Shown here piece after piece: positions 50,090 to 50,371 of a stretch of 50,371 nt of DNA. The first letter of the stretch is position 1, and every line of letters begins with the position of its first letter. Below the pieces are notes generated by a model, which had not been told where the DNA came from, did no database searches, and saw nothing but the letters and a program-made list of their open reading frames with translations. Made by a program: the position numbers and the translations under genes. Origin of the DNA: Paenibacillus agaridevorans (GTDB lineage: Bacteria > Bacillota > Bacilli > Paenibacillales > Paenibacillaceae); contig NZ_BDQX01000053.1 of NCBI RefSeq assembly GCF_003112455.1, positions 1 through 50,371 of the forward strand. The letters are read 5' to 3'.

Positions 50090-50112
50090 GTTTGTCGGTG
50101 TGACCGACAAAC
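50090..50112. promoter_or_regulatory. Perfect inverted repeat downstream of the lyase operon
   Basis: GTTTGTCGGT-GTG-ACCGACAAAC is a perfect 10-bp inverted repeat with a 3-base centre. It has no T-run, so it looks like an operator-type site or a small RNA hairpin. No gene was recognised between 50054 and the right repeat; TATAAT at 50272-50277 may be a -10 for the right-hand repeat but no -35 is evident. Confidence 0.5.
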
Positions 50113-50293
50113 TTGGGCCAATCGCACCTCGCGATCGCAAAAAACGGGAACGATGGGGAAAAGGTAAAAATAGTGCACGTATCAACCAAAAATTTCGCCT
50201 GCCATCAGCCCCCGCTCTGCTTATCCTAAAGTTGCCAGGGTTATATGAATAGCCGGTCCTCGGCTTCATTGGTATAATTTTTTCATAGAGTGA

Positions 50294-50371
50294 GAGTTCA
50301 AAAAGTACGGTTTTCAGCACCGAGAAGATTGAAAGAAGGTAGAAACTGAGGAGCGGAGCGTAGTGGAAGCT
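50294..50371 (+). repeat. Right copy of the window-end repeat
   Basis: Positions 50294-50354 match the reverse complement of 1-61 at 60 of 61 bases (GTACGG here, GTTCGG in the left copy). It continues at least 17 bases further to the window end with GGAGCGTAGTGGAAGCT. It is preceded by TATAAT 17 bases upstream. Both copies point out of the window, so they flank the whole region as an inverted repeat. Confidence 0.9.

Overview
The window looks like chromosomal DNA of a spore-forming Firmicute of the Paenibacillaceae (Paenibacillus or Cohnella type). The evidence is the Bacillus-like gene order of the ribosomal and RNA polymerase cluster, strong GGAGG ribosome binding sites, frequent TTG and GTG starts, zinc-type L33, L36 and S14, and a large SLH-anchored polysaccharide lyase typical of that family. 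No database search was possible; all family calls come from reading motifs and gene order.

Positions 275-36237 carry the core gene-expression region: rpmG-secE-nusG-rplK-rplA, then rplJ-rplL-ybxB (behind an L10 leader with an attenuator), rpoB-rpoC, the str operon rpsL-rpsG-fusA-tuf, and the S10-spc-alpha cluster rpsJ to rplQ, including secY, adk, map, infA and rpoA. It is interrupted by a three-gene ABC importer (17845-20605) whose promoter lies between two Fur-family-like boxes, and by a small, apparently frameshifted gene at 12419-12714 where related genomes carry the L7Ae-like gene. After rplQ the ECF transporter genes seen in Bacillus subtilis are missing and truA follows directly. A reverse-strand DUF4097 gene then separates truA from rplM-rpsI. 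Next come the sulfate assimilation genes cysH and sat.

Positions 41746-49970 are an accessory operon of two very large secreted polysaccharide lyases of family PL8. The first ends in a dockerin-like module. The second carries a cohesin-like module followed by a Pro/Gly/Thr/Glu linker and three SLH domains. Read together, they suggest a two-enzyme, cell-surface 'mini-cellulosome' for glycosaminoglycan or xanthan-type polymers: lyase 2 is held on the wall by SLH domains and lyase 1 docks onto it. This is the most interesting system in the window.

Two further structures are not explained by genes. A 61-bp sequence at the extreme left edge recurs in inverted orientation at the right edge with one mismatch. 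A structured element of about 130-160 bp occurs upstream of rpsL and, inverted, between rpoB and rpoC. No tRNA, rRNA, CRISPR array or transposase gene was seen.
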